Positions 34,114 to 45,654 of a stretch of DNA of 64,000 nt are shown here, piece after piece (within the stretch, counting starts at the first letter, position 1; every line of letters begins with the position of its first letter). The DNA is from Trileptium ribeirensis (Eukaryota > Nematoda > Enoplea > Enoplida > Thoracostomopsidae), in contig JASANE010017524.1 in assembly GCA_030248225.1 (NCBI GenBank), positions 1 to 64,000 of the forward strand, written 5' to 3'. The translations under genes and the position numbers were made by a program. The notes below the pieces were generated by a model. That model was given only the letters and a program-made list of their open reading frames with translations, did not search any database and was not told the origin of the DNA.

Positions 34114-35093
34114 CCTGCGCTGTCGTGGTGTTGCTCCTTTTCAGGTTCAACTGCTACAGCCTGTCCACACAAACCATTTGTTCATCTTATGGTTTTCCGG
34201 GCGGTCGTTGATTCTCAGTGGTTGCCCTGGACGAAGGTAAATAATTTAGGGATAAAGTCTATTTCGCATACTCGGTAGTTTTAACTTAACCTAAGAACTA
34301 AAGTGTCAGATAGGGATTATCCAGACTACCGCAACTCAGTGGCCAAGGTGCACAAGGGAAGTGAAACGTCAGACTGTGCAAACCGAGTGTCAGAAGAAAG
34401 TACTGTCATTTTGGTAACGAGCGCTCAAGTCACGGTATAGAAAAAGTAGCGTGAAATCTGCGTGAGCAAAAATACTGTACGAAAAGGATGGTACCGAGGC
34501 TTTTTGAACTGAGCACCGAGGATAATACGTATTCGGATACGGCTATCAAAATCAGTGCTAAAAGCGATAGACAGTGTAGTCGTGCCTTATATTTTATCGT
34601 TCGTAATAAATGTTTTATATCTGTGTCTGATGACCGACTATCTGAAACGTGAAACCCGAGCACGTAAATCCGAGCAAGGATCACGCCGCATCGCAAAATA
34701 TAAGACATTAGCCTCGCTCACGAAGAAGAAGGATGCGCGCCGTACCAAGTGTCCCACCGGCATATAGTACTGGCCACACCTAGAACCACACAATCTTTCG
34801 GTGACGAATCCCGTCCCCTTTTTAATTCCGATAGCCGATATAAGGAAAAATACCCATCTAACACCTACCCCCAAGAAAACCAACATAAAATAACATGCTG
34901 ACCACTATGTCGTGTAAAAGTGGGACACTTTAAAAATAAAATATAGTGGTCATTATTTTCGAAATCCAAAAATCAAACCCCAGCCCTAAATAAGGCAAAA
35001 GCCAAAGTAGAAGTTATTTATATTGTAGTAGCAATTAGTAGACCCCATAACCAGGACGTTTTACGTAAGCCTGTGTAAATTCGAAACTATTAA
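34114..35093. other. possible gypsy LTR or leader; no gene
   Basis: Between the LINE end and the gypsy-like gag. The open frames at 34430-34886 overlap on both strands without motifs. An LTR is expected here but no second copy exists in the window to define it. Confidence 0.35.
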
Positions 35094-37380
35094 ATGCCAC
35101 TTCAGAGGACACAACCTAGTGCAGCAGCTCCGAAAGAATCGACGATGGAAGAAACGAACCTCGAAAACGGAAAACCGATGACGAAAAACCATAATATAAC
35201 GCAAGAACCAAAAGAAGTAACTCAAAAACCAGAACCGAGTACAACTGAACAACAGCAAGAAGAACAACAGCAACAACAAGAACAACAGCAAGACCAAAGA
35301 AACCTACAAGAAACATTCACGGGGACGTTTCAAGAAGAGCCGAGTATTGATCAACTATTCACAACAACTCAAGACCGCGAAAAAGAAACTCGAGAAGCAA
35401 TACAAAAATTGCAATAACAAAAAGAAAAGCAATTGCAATTCATAAAGAAACATACAACTCTAACAAAGAATTGCAAGAAGTCAAAGTTACGATCAAGACG
35501 AACCAGAAATTCCACTAGCGCAACCAAGGAAAGAATCGCAAAGCACCGACGAAGATGAAGGAATCGAAATACGAAGATTTTTCGAACGAGATCAAGCGAA
35601 AATGGTGCCGAACGACGAGAAAGAATCAGAACAAATACAACCAACAATAATCACGGTTAATGACCAAGAAATTGGTGCAAAAAGAAGCACAGTCGAAATT
35701 TACGAGCAACAACAATCGAATACAAATGCAAGCTAAGCCCGACTTGAAACAAACGGTGAACAATTCAAAGCAAATCAAAATCAAATCTGTGCAAGTCGAA
35801 CGCAATTCTACACAAATTTAAATCAACCCGACGTAAATTGCGATAATTTCGGTGCAATCACAGAAAGATTCGGCGCAAAACCAAGACGATACAATGGAAA
35901 TCAAGGCCAAATAGATACAAGTGACAATCAATTCGGTACAAAGAAAGACCAACTCGCTGCAATGCAAACACGATTCAATGTGAACCAAGAGCAACTCAAA
36001 ACAAACTACGGCCGAAATTGTGCAAGCAAAGAAGCAATCGGTGCAAACCAAAGCCAATTCAACGCAAACGATGATCAACCCGACATAGATTATGATCAAT
36101 ACGGTGCAACTCAAATACAATCCAATGCAAACCCGGAACAACTCGGTGCAAATTGCAACGAATTCAGTGCAAACCCATACCGACTGTACATGAACCAAAT
36201 ACTACAGAATACGAATCAAAACCAAATCGATACGAATCATGAACGACGCGGTGCAAATCAAACGCAATACGGTGCAATTCAAGATCGAACCGATGTAAAT
36301 AAAGAACGAACCGGTGGAAGTCAAACGAACTCATGGAACCGACTACAGGTTCTAAGCGTGACAACAAATTGCGGTGCAAATCAAAGCACAAATGGATGCA
36401 ATCGAATGCAAACACCGTACGTGACATTGATGACAATGAATCAACAACTAATCGAAGTATTGACCAAAGTGGTGGCTAAGGAAGAGCCGCAAATACCGAA
36501 TACAATGCAAGAATCAATCGGTCAAGCAATCATGGTCAAGATGGAGAATGAAGTTCGAAATTTACGACCGCACAAAGGCGAGTCAAGCTTCGAGAAATTT
36601 CGAATAGAACTTGAGAAAGCGTTGGCTCAAGACGGAATAGATGACGAACAAGAGACCGGAACGGTCAAAGATTTCGTTGATGGACTAAGGGTCTATGCAG
36701 CAAGACGCTTGACCACGAAAGGCATACCTGAACCAATTGTTGAAGAAGTCCTCATGTCCGCGTTGATCACCGGGTTAAAGAACGAAACCCGAAACGGACC
36801 ATGCGTGACAAAGGAAGAAACCTTTGCAACATTGACAGAGAAGGCCGAAGCGGTGGAGAAACTCGATCAACAAATGACACAAGGATTACAAGGCGTAAGC
36901 GAACAACGACCAATATATCGAGAGATTTAATTCAATCGACCGGGTCAACCGAATCTCAATCAAACAAGATCATGCATGGGTCAATGGATAGGGCGACCCA
37001 GAATACAAAGACCGCAAATGTAATGGCGACCGCAGCGGTGGAACAATCAACCGATGCAATCACAACAACCGCAACAGCAACAAGTTGCACAACCATCGGT
37101 AACGCAGATAACGATGATACCAATGCAAACTGGGATGAATTACCAACAACCAATGCAACCGTACTATGGACAAGCGGGAATACAACCGATGTTGCAAATG
37201 ATGCAACCCATGCAAGTACCGCAACAATCGATGCAACCGCAAATGAAGTGGCAACACCAGCAAAAAAGAATGCCAATACCGGTGGCAAATCAACAGCAAC
37301 AGAACCGGCAAACGCTGAAGAATCAAGCGCCACCGAGGTGTAACAACTGCGGAAGATTGGGCCATAGAACGGAATGATGT
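35094..37380 (+). pseudogene. gypsy-like gag with heptad-repeat region
   Basis: Region 1 (35094-35417) is glutamine-rich and ends in a TAA. A shifted frame carries on to TAA 35734-35736. The next open stretch (35737-36930) contains 28 seven-residue repeats (35746-36333), then a capsid-like helical region (GESSFEKFRIELEKALAQ, VLMSALITGLKN). After two more stops a Q/M-rich stretch leads to the zinc knuckle CNNCGRLGHRTE-stop-C (C-x2-C-x4-H-x4-C, with TGA at 37375-37377 inside the last spacer). Gag would build the particle and package RNA. Protease and polymerase regions follow in order. The gene is dead in this copy. Confidence 0.7.
35746..36333 (+). repeat. 28 x 21-bp coding repeat (heptapeptide)
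   Basis: Twenty-eight consecutive heptads without a single insertion or deletion (first GAA at 35746, last unit at 36313). The pattern is [GND]-[AT]-N-x-x-[QR]-[FYLI], for example GANQSQF, NANPEQL, GANQTQY. The DNA words are degenerate, so amino-acid period is better kept than base identity. The minus-strand open frames here are shadows of this period. Confidence 0.9.
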
Positions 37381-37488
37381 TCTTTAAGAAATGCGGGACA
37401 AAGTACAAGAGAACCCCGAACGGAAAATCAACAGAATCAAAACCGATATCAAATACTGCCAAGTCGACCGAATCAATCAGACGACACG

Positions 37489-38103
37489 ATGAATAATCGA
37501 CCATCAAAAGCGAGCGGAGTAGAAAGAAAAGAGAATACTCATAAAGACGTCGAGAAAATAGAAGATATGTCCATAGACGAAAAGAAAGAAACGTTCATGG
37601 AAGTAAACCAAGTGCATCAATCGGAAGAACATGAACCGTGCAGGGAACCGACAGTCCTGTCAAGGTACTACCTTAGTGCGTACCTAGAAGGAAACAAGAA
37701 ACTCCGAGGCTTCGTCGATACGGGCTGGCAAATAACGATCATTAGTGAAGAACAACATTTTAAGCATTTACCACTCAAAGAAACCGCACTATGCGAAGTT
37801 GGATTCAATGGGGATCTAACAGAAAGAGTGGTAGGATACTTCTTCGTACAAGTCCATCTCGAAAAGAAATTTTGGAAGATACGGTTCATCGTAATCAGGA
37901 ACTTTCCGAACGTCGCAATATATGGACACGATTTCCTGGCAGCATTTGAATTGGTGATCGACTGCCAACAACTACGGATCAAGATGAATGGTCAACTGAT
38001 ACCACATTGTTGGAAAACTGAAGAAATGGGATCGATCAGCCAAGAAGATGATCATCACATCGAAATCTGCAAGTGTTCATACAGACAAGTGATCATACCA
38101 TGA
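37489..38103 (+). pseudogene. gypsy-like protease region
   Basis: An open frame in the same frame as gag. Residues 1-56 form a charged linker. LRGFVDTGWQITIISEE (Asp 77, Thr, Gly) is the aspartic protease active-site loop, and IYGHDFLAAFELVID further on fits the second conserved strand (GxDFL). The enzyme would mature the Gag-Pol products. A stop at 38101-38103 and a one-base shift separate it from the downstream segment that runs to the pogo-type insertion at 38166. Confidence 0.75.
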
Positions 38104-38165
38104 ATCGGTCAGCGAAGTTCATCGAAGTAAAGATTCCGGAATGAACAAAACAAGGTGACACGGTA

Positions 38166-41100
38166 TAGCTAAGTTTCCGAAAAAAATCACGCAAAAAGTT
38201 TTCCGAAAAAAATCACACCCCCCTGGCCAGCCAGGCCGACGAAGGTGAACCACTACCAGTGGTATATATTGGCCACTGTGTTGATTCTGTGTGTGCACAT
38301 GATCGGTCAGCGCGACGGCCTGGCGTCGTAAAAAATTTGAAAAATTAAATTTGCCCAAAATTACAGGAAAAAAAGTTTTGGTATACCTTTCAACTTTTTT
38401 CTGCCATGTCCAGTAGTTATTACGCAGGCCAATCCTATGCATCATGTAGGTCCACTATTATTCAAATGTTATAGTAACTACACTCAAACATTGCCCAGCC
38501 CCTGGCTGGGGCATCAGCACCTGATTTTTTTTTCGGAAACTTTTTTGACATCCGTTTCTGAAAAAAAAAATCAGTCACAATCTACCATTTTCTGCGCCAA
38601 TATACTTGATTTATTCTGTTTTTGTTGCAGGAATATGCCGTTGTATAAAATTGATAGTAATTCGTCACACTAAAATGTCTAATAATAATTCTGATGCTGC
38701 TTCCGACTCGGAACTTCCCTTATCCGACCATACTACACCCGCGGCGGCCAAATCTACGATGCCTCGCGGCAAATATTACCACTACGTGAAAAAAGAGAGG
38801 TTGTGGGCGAACGAATCTGTGCGTCAAGCGGTCCAAATCGTCAAAACTACTGACCGTAGTATTCGTTCGGTTGCTAAAGAATATATTTCACTCTTCAGCA
38901 GGCCATTCAGCGCGATTCTGGCATCGTCCCTACCTACCGCCAACCTGTTCCGTCTCATTCTGGTCGTCGCCACATTCTTACGGAAGCGCAAGAGCAAGAA
39001 CTTGCCGACATCATCATTTCATCCGCACGGGCCAACTTCGGGTTTGCTTTGACAGATTTGCCAAAACTCTTCAAAGATTATAGCGAAATGAATGAGCTGG
39101 GCTTGTGGATGGAAGAAAACAGCTTTCCAGGAAAAAAATTTTGCCTTGATTTCTGCCATCGACATAAAATTTCGAACAAGCGCCCGCAGCGTATGTCGAT
39201 CAGCCGCATACGATCCACGAGCAACCCCTACGTGATCTATTCTTCATTAATCATTAATTGCGATGAAAGCAACACTCATCATGACCCTGCTCGCCGCAAA
39301 GCCCTCGGGGCCGTGGGAGAACACTTCGCAGATGCTCGAGTCGCCGGGGGCTATGCTAATACCACGATTTTAGCAGCGTGTCGGCTGACGGTAGCGCATT
39401 TCCACCACTGGTCGTATTCCGAGGCCAAAACCAGCCGCCAGATAAAACCCTCGAAGGATGCATGCCTGGCATGCAGATTCGTGCGAGCGCCAACGGCTGG
39501 ATGACAGCCGAGCTATTCGCTGAGTGGCTTACGAATCTATTGGCCAAAGTTCCAGAGCGTCCACTTATCGTGATCTTCGATGGTGCAATGCAGCACCTCA
39601 GCACATCGACGATACAAACGGCGATGCGAGAAGGCGTCGCATTGGTAAAACTTCCGCCGTACCCGACCGAGCGCCTGCAGCCTCTGGATGTCGGCTGCTT
39701 TTCCAGTCTCAAATCCCATTGGAACGCATTCATTCAACGAGAGTTCAAAAACACCAAACGTACCGTGGCGCTGCGCCGAGACGAGTTTTGCCATTTTCTT
39801 AGTGCAATTTGGCATGACAGCCTATCTGAAAAAAATATAAAAGCGGGCTTTGCAGCGACCGGGATCTACCCTCTCGACCGTTCAAAATATCCTGTTAAGC
39901 GCTTTAACACGCGACTGCTCAATGACTACAACGCTTGGGTCGCGGCCGGCAAACCAGAAATTTCTGACGAACAAGACGCAGCTATCGCTCTTGCACATTC
40001 TCCAGCAAAGAGTCCTATCAAGCGCCACCGTCAATCTCGCTCTCCAAGCCGTTCCCCAAAGCGTCCTGACGTCCTCGCCGACCTTATGATCCGGTGCCAA
40101 CGACGCCTAAGCCCAAAGATAACTACAAGGCGAAGTGGTCCCTGCAGTGGGTCCCGATTTGGGACGTAGATTCTGGTGTAGCGGAACATGGCGGCTCCGT
40201 GCCGCAGCACTCGGACCCCAACGCGGGAAGTACCTCAATCTTGAGTCACGAAGACCGAGCTCAGCGACAATCCAAGATAATGGAGATGGTCCTTGATAAG
40301 CAGCTTGGCACTACTCCGACCACAAAGCCTACATCAAAAGCGGAGCTGCTTAGTAATTCGGACGCTTTGCGTAAAGCCAAAGAGCGCGAAGAACGCTCAA
40401 AGAAGCGCAAAGAAGCAACGCGTAAAGCGCTGGCTAAGGCGCCGGTATCTTCAAATCGTAAAAAGGCTCGCCAGTGTACGTCCGCACAGGCTTACGATGC
40501 CAGCAGCGACGATACCGTCGAGGAAGAGTCGAGCACTGATGAAGATGACGTCAATGACCAGCGCGCAGGAAACCGTTCCGGTGATGCACATCTTGACGTC
40601 TCGGGCGTTGATCAGCTGAAGTCATCCCGGGTCCGTGCTGAGCTGGAGCAGCATCTTCGAAGCGTCTGGCAAACTCTGACCGACTCCGAACTTTTGGGGA
40701 GATTCTATGCGGTGTACTTCGACTCAAACTACTACTATGGAAAAATTACAAAAGTTGTGTGCGACAAAGATAATACACCGACCACCCAGCGATTTGAAGT
40801 AAATTTTCTGTGGCGCGATCGCGGTTTCACCCTCGATGTCCCTCAGTATTCCTATCCTGCTCATCCCGACGTCAGCATTGTCCACACTAGTGCGATTTTC
40901 TACGGGCCTATCAATCCAACCGTAATAGCCCCATTGCTGAAGTCAAAACGCTCGATGACTTCGAACTGCGCTCTACGTCTTAATTTTTGGTCAATTAATT
41001 AACTATTAACAGTATTACGTGTTGCTACACGTCCAGCGGATAATATCTGTGGCGAATTGACAACCGTTGAAAGCTGATTTGGCGGAAAAATGCCGAATTA

Positions 41101-41346
41101 GAGGTTAGATATAACTGATTTTTTTTCGGGAAACGTGATTTTTCTTTTGGAAACGGGTTTCCGAAAAAAATCATCTGCAACTTTTATTTTCCCAGGTCGC
41201 AGGCTGAGGAATGAATGGTTCGTTATGTTATTGCAAACACCATGCACTATATTAGTTATATATTAGAACATATTCCGATTCTGTGCCTCCTTCGGAACTT
41301 ATGACCAAAAAACCTCGTTTTGATTTTTTTTTCGGAAACTTAGCTA
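38166..41346 (+). mobile_element. pogo-type DNA transposon inserted in gypsy pol
   Basis: A 3.18-kb element with ends TAGCTAAGTTTCCGAAA (from 38166) and its complement ending at 41346. It is flanked by TA at 38164-38165 and 41347-41348. Removing the element and one TA brings the two gypsy parts back into one frame (3183 bases removed). The words TTTCCGAAAAAAATCA and complement are repeated near both ends (about 38200, 38530, 41125 and 41160), which may be extra transposase-binding sites. Confidence 0.88.
38675..41002 (+). pseudogene. pogo/jerky-type transposase with extra C-terminal domain
   Basis: Successive frames (from 38675, about 38900, 39049, 39378 and 40094) give one protein. It has a psq-like helix-turn-helix (VRQAVQIVKTTDRSIRSVAKEY), the first acid in IINCDESN, the second in VIFDGAMQHLS and the third in ERLQPLDVGCF. 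Thirty-five residues lie between acids two and three by my count. The DDE core ends with KAGFAATGIYPLDRSKYP. The final 302-residue frame is a charged linker with KR-rich clusters, then a compact block GRFYAVYFDSNYYYGKI followed by FEVNFLWRDRG, unusual for pogo enzymes and somewhat like Tudor/chromo-type barrels. At least three frameshifts (near 38885, 39375 and 40085) kill the gene. Confidence 0.75.
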
Positions 41347-42700
41347 TAGTGGTGGAACCCCTGTTGAAGACCAACAATGGATTGGCAATACCGAATAGTA
41401 TCGCCAAAGTAGAAGAAGGCAACATCATGATACCAGTGTGCAACCTAAACACAGTCGAGATGCAGATAATTGAAGATCAACCATTGGTGCGGAAACTTGA
41501 AGAAACGATTGTGAAAACAGTGGTTGATGAAGAGAAAGCACAGAGAGCGATTGATCGGTTCGAGCGAAAAGAAATAAAGAACCAAGCAAGGATGCAAGAA
41601 GACGAGCCAAAATGGGTCACAATCGGAAAAAGAGGAAAGCCGATAATCAAATCATGGACCGGTGAAATCCAGATAAAGAATCCACAAATGATACCATTTG
41701 TGGATACGGAAGTTCAAGAAAGAAAGAAAGAACAACGACGGTTCAATGTCGAACAATTTCAGGAACAAATGATACGCCAAACCGAGCATATGAACAGTAT
41801 CGCACTGCCTGCCGAAATCGATTTGGGGAAATCCGTTACAGATGAAGAAGGAAAGGCCTACTTAGCAACCGTACTACACAACTACCAAGACGTCTTTTCG
41901 AAATCGGATTTCGACATCGGGATCAATACGCAAGTGGAACCTTACATCCAAACTACGGTCAAGAAACCAGTACAACAACCAATACGACGACTACCGTATA
42001 TGGATCGGAACCATGCGAGCAAACAAGTCCAAGAGATGTTGGATCAAGGAGTGATAAGAAGATCCTACAGTCCACGGGCATCACCGATCGTACTGACTAA
42101 CAAGAAAGATGGATCGAAAAGATTCTGTGCCGACTACAGAATGATGAACTCATTCACAAAGCGTGATAGCTTTCCGTTACCACGAATTGACGAAATGTTG
42201 GACGCGTTACGCGGAGTGAAATATTTTTCAATCCTGAATCTCAGGTCAGCATACTGGCAAGTCTCGATGAACGAACAAGATAAAGAAAACACCGCGTTCA
42301 TCTGCCACGACGGTCTATTCGTGTTCAACGTTATGCCGTTTGTATTAATGAATGCCCCTGCAACATTCCAAAGAATGATGCAGCTGATCCTAGCGGGCGT
42401 CCTGATGGAATCGTGTCTATGTTACCTTGATGACATCATAATATTTTCAACGTCATACTGGGACCATTTGTACGACATCAGCCAGATACGTACTGCATCG
42501 TCCTCGGGACGCAAACCTCAAAGCAAAAGGATCAGTTTTTGAAAGAAGAAATTCTATTCCTGGGATACATTGTATCGAACAAAAGAATTTCAACGGACCC
42601 TGGAAAGATCGAGAAGATACAGAACTTTTCAAAACCGAAGACGGTAACGCAACTCAAGAGCTTCCTCGGGTTAACGGGATACTATAGACAATTCACCTTT
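41347..42700 (+). pseudogene. gypsy-like reverse transcriptase, C-terminally truncated
   Basis: The open frame 41283-42542 begins by chance in the tip of the pogo-type element; the gypsy part starts at 41347. It has FSKSDFDIG, RRSYSPRASPIVLTNKKDGS, FCADYRMMN, YFSILNLRSAYWQ (Asn where Asp is the usual catalytic residue) and CYLDDIIIFS, which is the catalytic box. Two frameshifts near 42480-42540 lead into ILFLGYIVS and LKSFLGLTGYYRQF. RNase H and integrase are missing, because sequence identity ends near 42690 where the LINE region begins. The loss of one catalytic Asp shows long decay. Confidence 0.8.
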
Positions 42701-42857
42701 ATTCACCTTCGTCCCACGACGGACAAATCAACACGATTTCATCATGAGTATTCATAACTGTTGACAAATGTTAGCACTTGGTCCGCCCGTGATGGAGGAG
42801 ATTTGAACCTCGTTTGGACGAGGCTTGGTGATGTATATGAAAATATAAACAACTGTT

Positions 42858-45030
42858 ATAATGGCAGCATGTTAGAAGCGTGGAGCCTCGATTTGAATGA
42901 TGACAGTGATGGTTCGTTAACTACGCTAAAGGGAAGGTTGTTCCAGAGCCGGACAACGCGGTGCGTGAAAAAGTTTCGCCTTATTTCTAGATGAGGCACA
43001 TCCCTCGTTTGCAGCTTATAGTTGTGGCCGCGCGTAAGTTGAGACCTTCTGCAAAGAATTTGAAGACATCAAGGTCGACAGCACCGTGGAACATCTTTTA
43101 AATAAAGTTCAGGTCGCTGCGGATCCTTCTAGTTTTCAGTAGCTGCAAACATGAAATATGTTGACCGCTTATTTCTTTCTCAAATGACGAATCGTAGGTA
43201 TCAATTTACTAGCATGGCGCTGTACTTCCGTTACTATGGCAGCAATGTCTCTCTTTCTAAGTATGGAACCATACGTTCACCTGCGTATCCATGAGAGGTC
43301 GCACCAGCGCCCTATACAGCTTCAACCATATTTCTTTTGTCCAGCATTGTATTGTTCGCCGCAGTAAAAACACCACACGTAGTCCCTTAGCCGACACCAT
43401 GACACAGTGCTCCGAGAATTTAAGGTTATTTTTGACCAACACACCCAAGTCCTTTTTCAGTTCCGTTATACTTAGGCAGTTCCTCATGAGCGAATAAGCT
43501 ACCATAGGATTGTCGTATCCGCAGTGCATGACACCACTTTTACCGTCATTTACAGCAATACTCCAATCGATGCAGAACTGAGTGAGGCCATCACAGTCCA
43601 AGTGCATCGAGTCGAAACACCAGTCCGGATTTTGCCGAGTGATACGCCGCGCTAGTCGTAGGTCATGAGCGTATTTGAAGATGGCACCGGATACATATTC
43701 GTGTATGTCATCTATGAAAATTAGAAAAAGCAACGGGCCAAGCACCGAGCCCTGTGGCACACCACCGGTGACTTTGCACCACGTAGATTCCGCTCCGTTG
43801 AGATGAACGAACTGCCGTCGATTTGTCAAGCAGCTACGACGCCAAAACAGCAAGTTGCCACAAATCCAATACATTTCCAATTTCTTTAACAACGCCTCAT
43901 GGTTGACACTGTCGAAAGCCTTCCGAAAGTACACGTAGACGACATCAAGCCAGTCATTTGAGTCAACACATTTCGTAGCAAAATGAAAATACTCTAATAA
44001 TTGTGCGTTGTCGATGTCTTTGACACGAATCCATGTTATGACGAGTAGATCATGTTGTTTCGTGATAAATAAGCTACAAGTTGATCGCGTACTATAGTTT
44101 CCATTACTTTGCTGGCAGCGGCCGTGAGGCTAATGGGTCTATAATTGCTGCAAAGTGACTTGTCGCCTTTCCCTTTATACATCGGAATCACTTTCGCATC
44201 CTTCCAAACGGAAGGAAACACCGCTGATGCCATAGAGCACTTGAAAACATCCGAAAGATAGCCAGCTGATAGTCCAGCATGATGTAGAAATCGATTGGTT
44301 ATGCCATCGCTGGATTGCCTCGTCGTCGCTCTTTAACTTCAACTTCAGGAGACATTGGGAAACATCTCTGGAGTAAAGGTGATGTATAGTAGACGCTTTG
44401 GTGTTTTCGAAAGATCTAGTCACGAACGGGTGCGAACCTGAGTGTTGAAAAAGTTCACTACCTTGCTGAGAAGACTCCGCTAGCGTACCATCCTGTCGTT
44501 TCATTGGGCCAATTGATGTCTGACTGAATAAGTTGACGTTTCTGAGCGTACCTACTTGAAAAAAGACTTCTGATCAGTATTGATATTGTCAGCTAATTTA
44601 TGCTCATACCATGTACTTCTGCCACGAATGTGTTGAGTTGGATCGTTTGTACCGTCGATAAACATTTTGTCGTTGTCGCATTGCTTTCCAACATTTTGCG
44701 TCTGCCCAAAGAGGTTTACGTAAGGTACCAGTCAGCTCATACGGTAGTACCGTCGTTGTTTGTGCCGTGAGCGATACGCATAAACACGCCGCATCAGGGT
44801 CATTTGGACTAATTGACAGAGTACAATTCTGGATGAAGTTCAGCCATGGAAGCCCACGGGGCACGGACCCAATCAAATCTGTTACTATTATTTCTGTCAG
44901 GATTGCAGATCCGAGGTGCTGAAAGACACATTACAAATTCAACACATAAGTGGTCTGAAGTTTTCAAAGGCGGCAGTGTCAAAAATTCGAAGGTCAACTT
45001 TGAAAATTCGATTTTTGAATAAAATAGATA
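42858..45030 (-). pseudogene. CR1/Jockey-like LINE ORF2, 5'-truncated
   Basis: Read on the minus strand. Endonuclease end PPLKTSDHLCVEF (about 45000), linker with KPLWADAKCWKAMRQR, then reverse transcriptase with GKGDKSLCSNYRPISL, FRKAFDSVNHEALL and GGVPQGSVLGPLLFLIFIDD. The catalytic box reads KYAHDLRL, with His in place of the first Asp. The C-terminal end RVVRLWNNLPFSVVNEPS stops at about 42858. It is related to, but not the same family as, the LINE at 31.6-34.1 kb. Frame breaks occur near 43935, 44235, 44520 and 44600. It lies where the gypsy pol stops and may have removed or displaced its 3' part. Confidence 0.8.
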
Positions 45031-45654
45031 TGTTAGAATAAATATAAATAAGAGTAAAAGAAATAGCCCACTTTTCTGAGTAAAACAAGCCAAAGATATC
45101 CCCAGTAGAAAAAAGTTATAGGTCAAAACACCCCAATTTGGCCCGATCACGGCTATCGCCGAATTTTTTTCCGCTCAACTATGCAATTTTTCCTATGATC
45201 TGTGTATAGCTGGAAATAGGCTCATTTTGAAGATCTCATCGAGTTGAATCGATTGAGCTATTTTGAAGACATGGTAGCGTAATTAATTAACAAGCTAAGG
45301 CCCATTGCGCTACAGCGCAATCTCCGATCTTTCGGATACCATAACCAAAACTCAAAAATGCCAGACCGTACCATAACCAACTTCTTAAATATTAATCCTA
45401 GAGCGATTTTGAAGGTAGATTTGGAATCAGCGAGAAAAACTGAGTCGAATGAGCCTATTTTCAGCTATCTAAGTCCAACACAACAAGTCAATTGTTCATC
45501 AAAGCAAACCTAGATGGCTCGAACCTCGGTTCGGCGCTGCCGGGTTCCCTAGGCGACTGGGTTGCAACCTAAAGTTAGAATTTAAGGTCTTGACTTATGT
45601 AACTAAACTCGCTGAATCGAATGGTAGCGTTGGTTTTGCTGTGCGACTTACCCT
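45031..45654. other. no gene recognised
   Basis: Moderately AT-rich sequence. GCCCATTGCGCTACAGCGCAA at about 45300 includes a small palindrome. No open frame carries a motif. Confidence 0.4.

Noticed and set aside
35818..36436. Minus-strand open frames rich in Cys, Phe and Leu
   Set aside because: They are shadows of the 21-bp coding period of the Gag heptads on the plus strand; the period keeps several frames open.
36801..37507. Thr/Ala-rich plus-strand frame and hydrophobic minus-strand frame
   Set aside because: Both overlap the Q/M-rich part of gag that leads in another frame to the zinc knuckle; composition reflects CAA/ATG-rich DNA.
41283..41346. ATG at 41283 as a natural start of the gypsy polymerase
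   Set aside because: The first 21 codons lie inside the right end of the pogo-type transposon, so the start is accidental.
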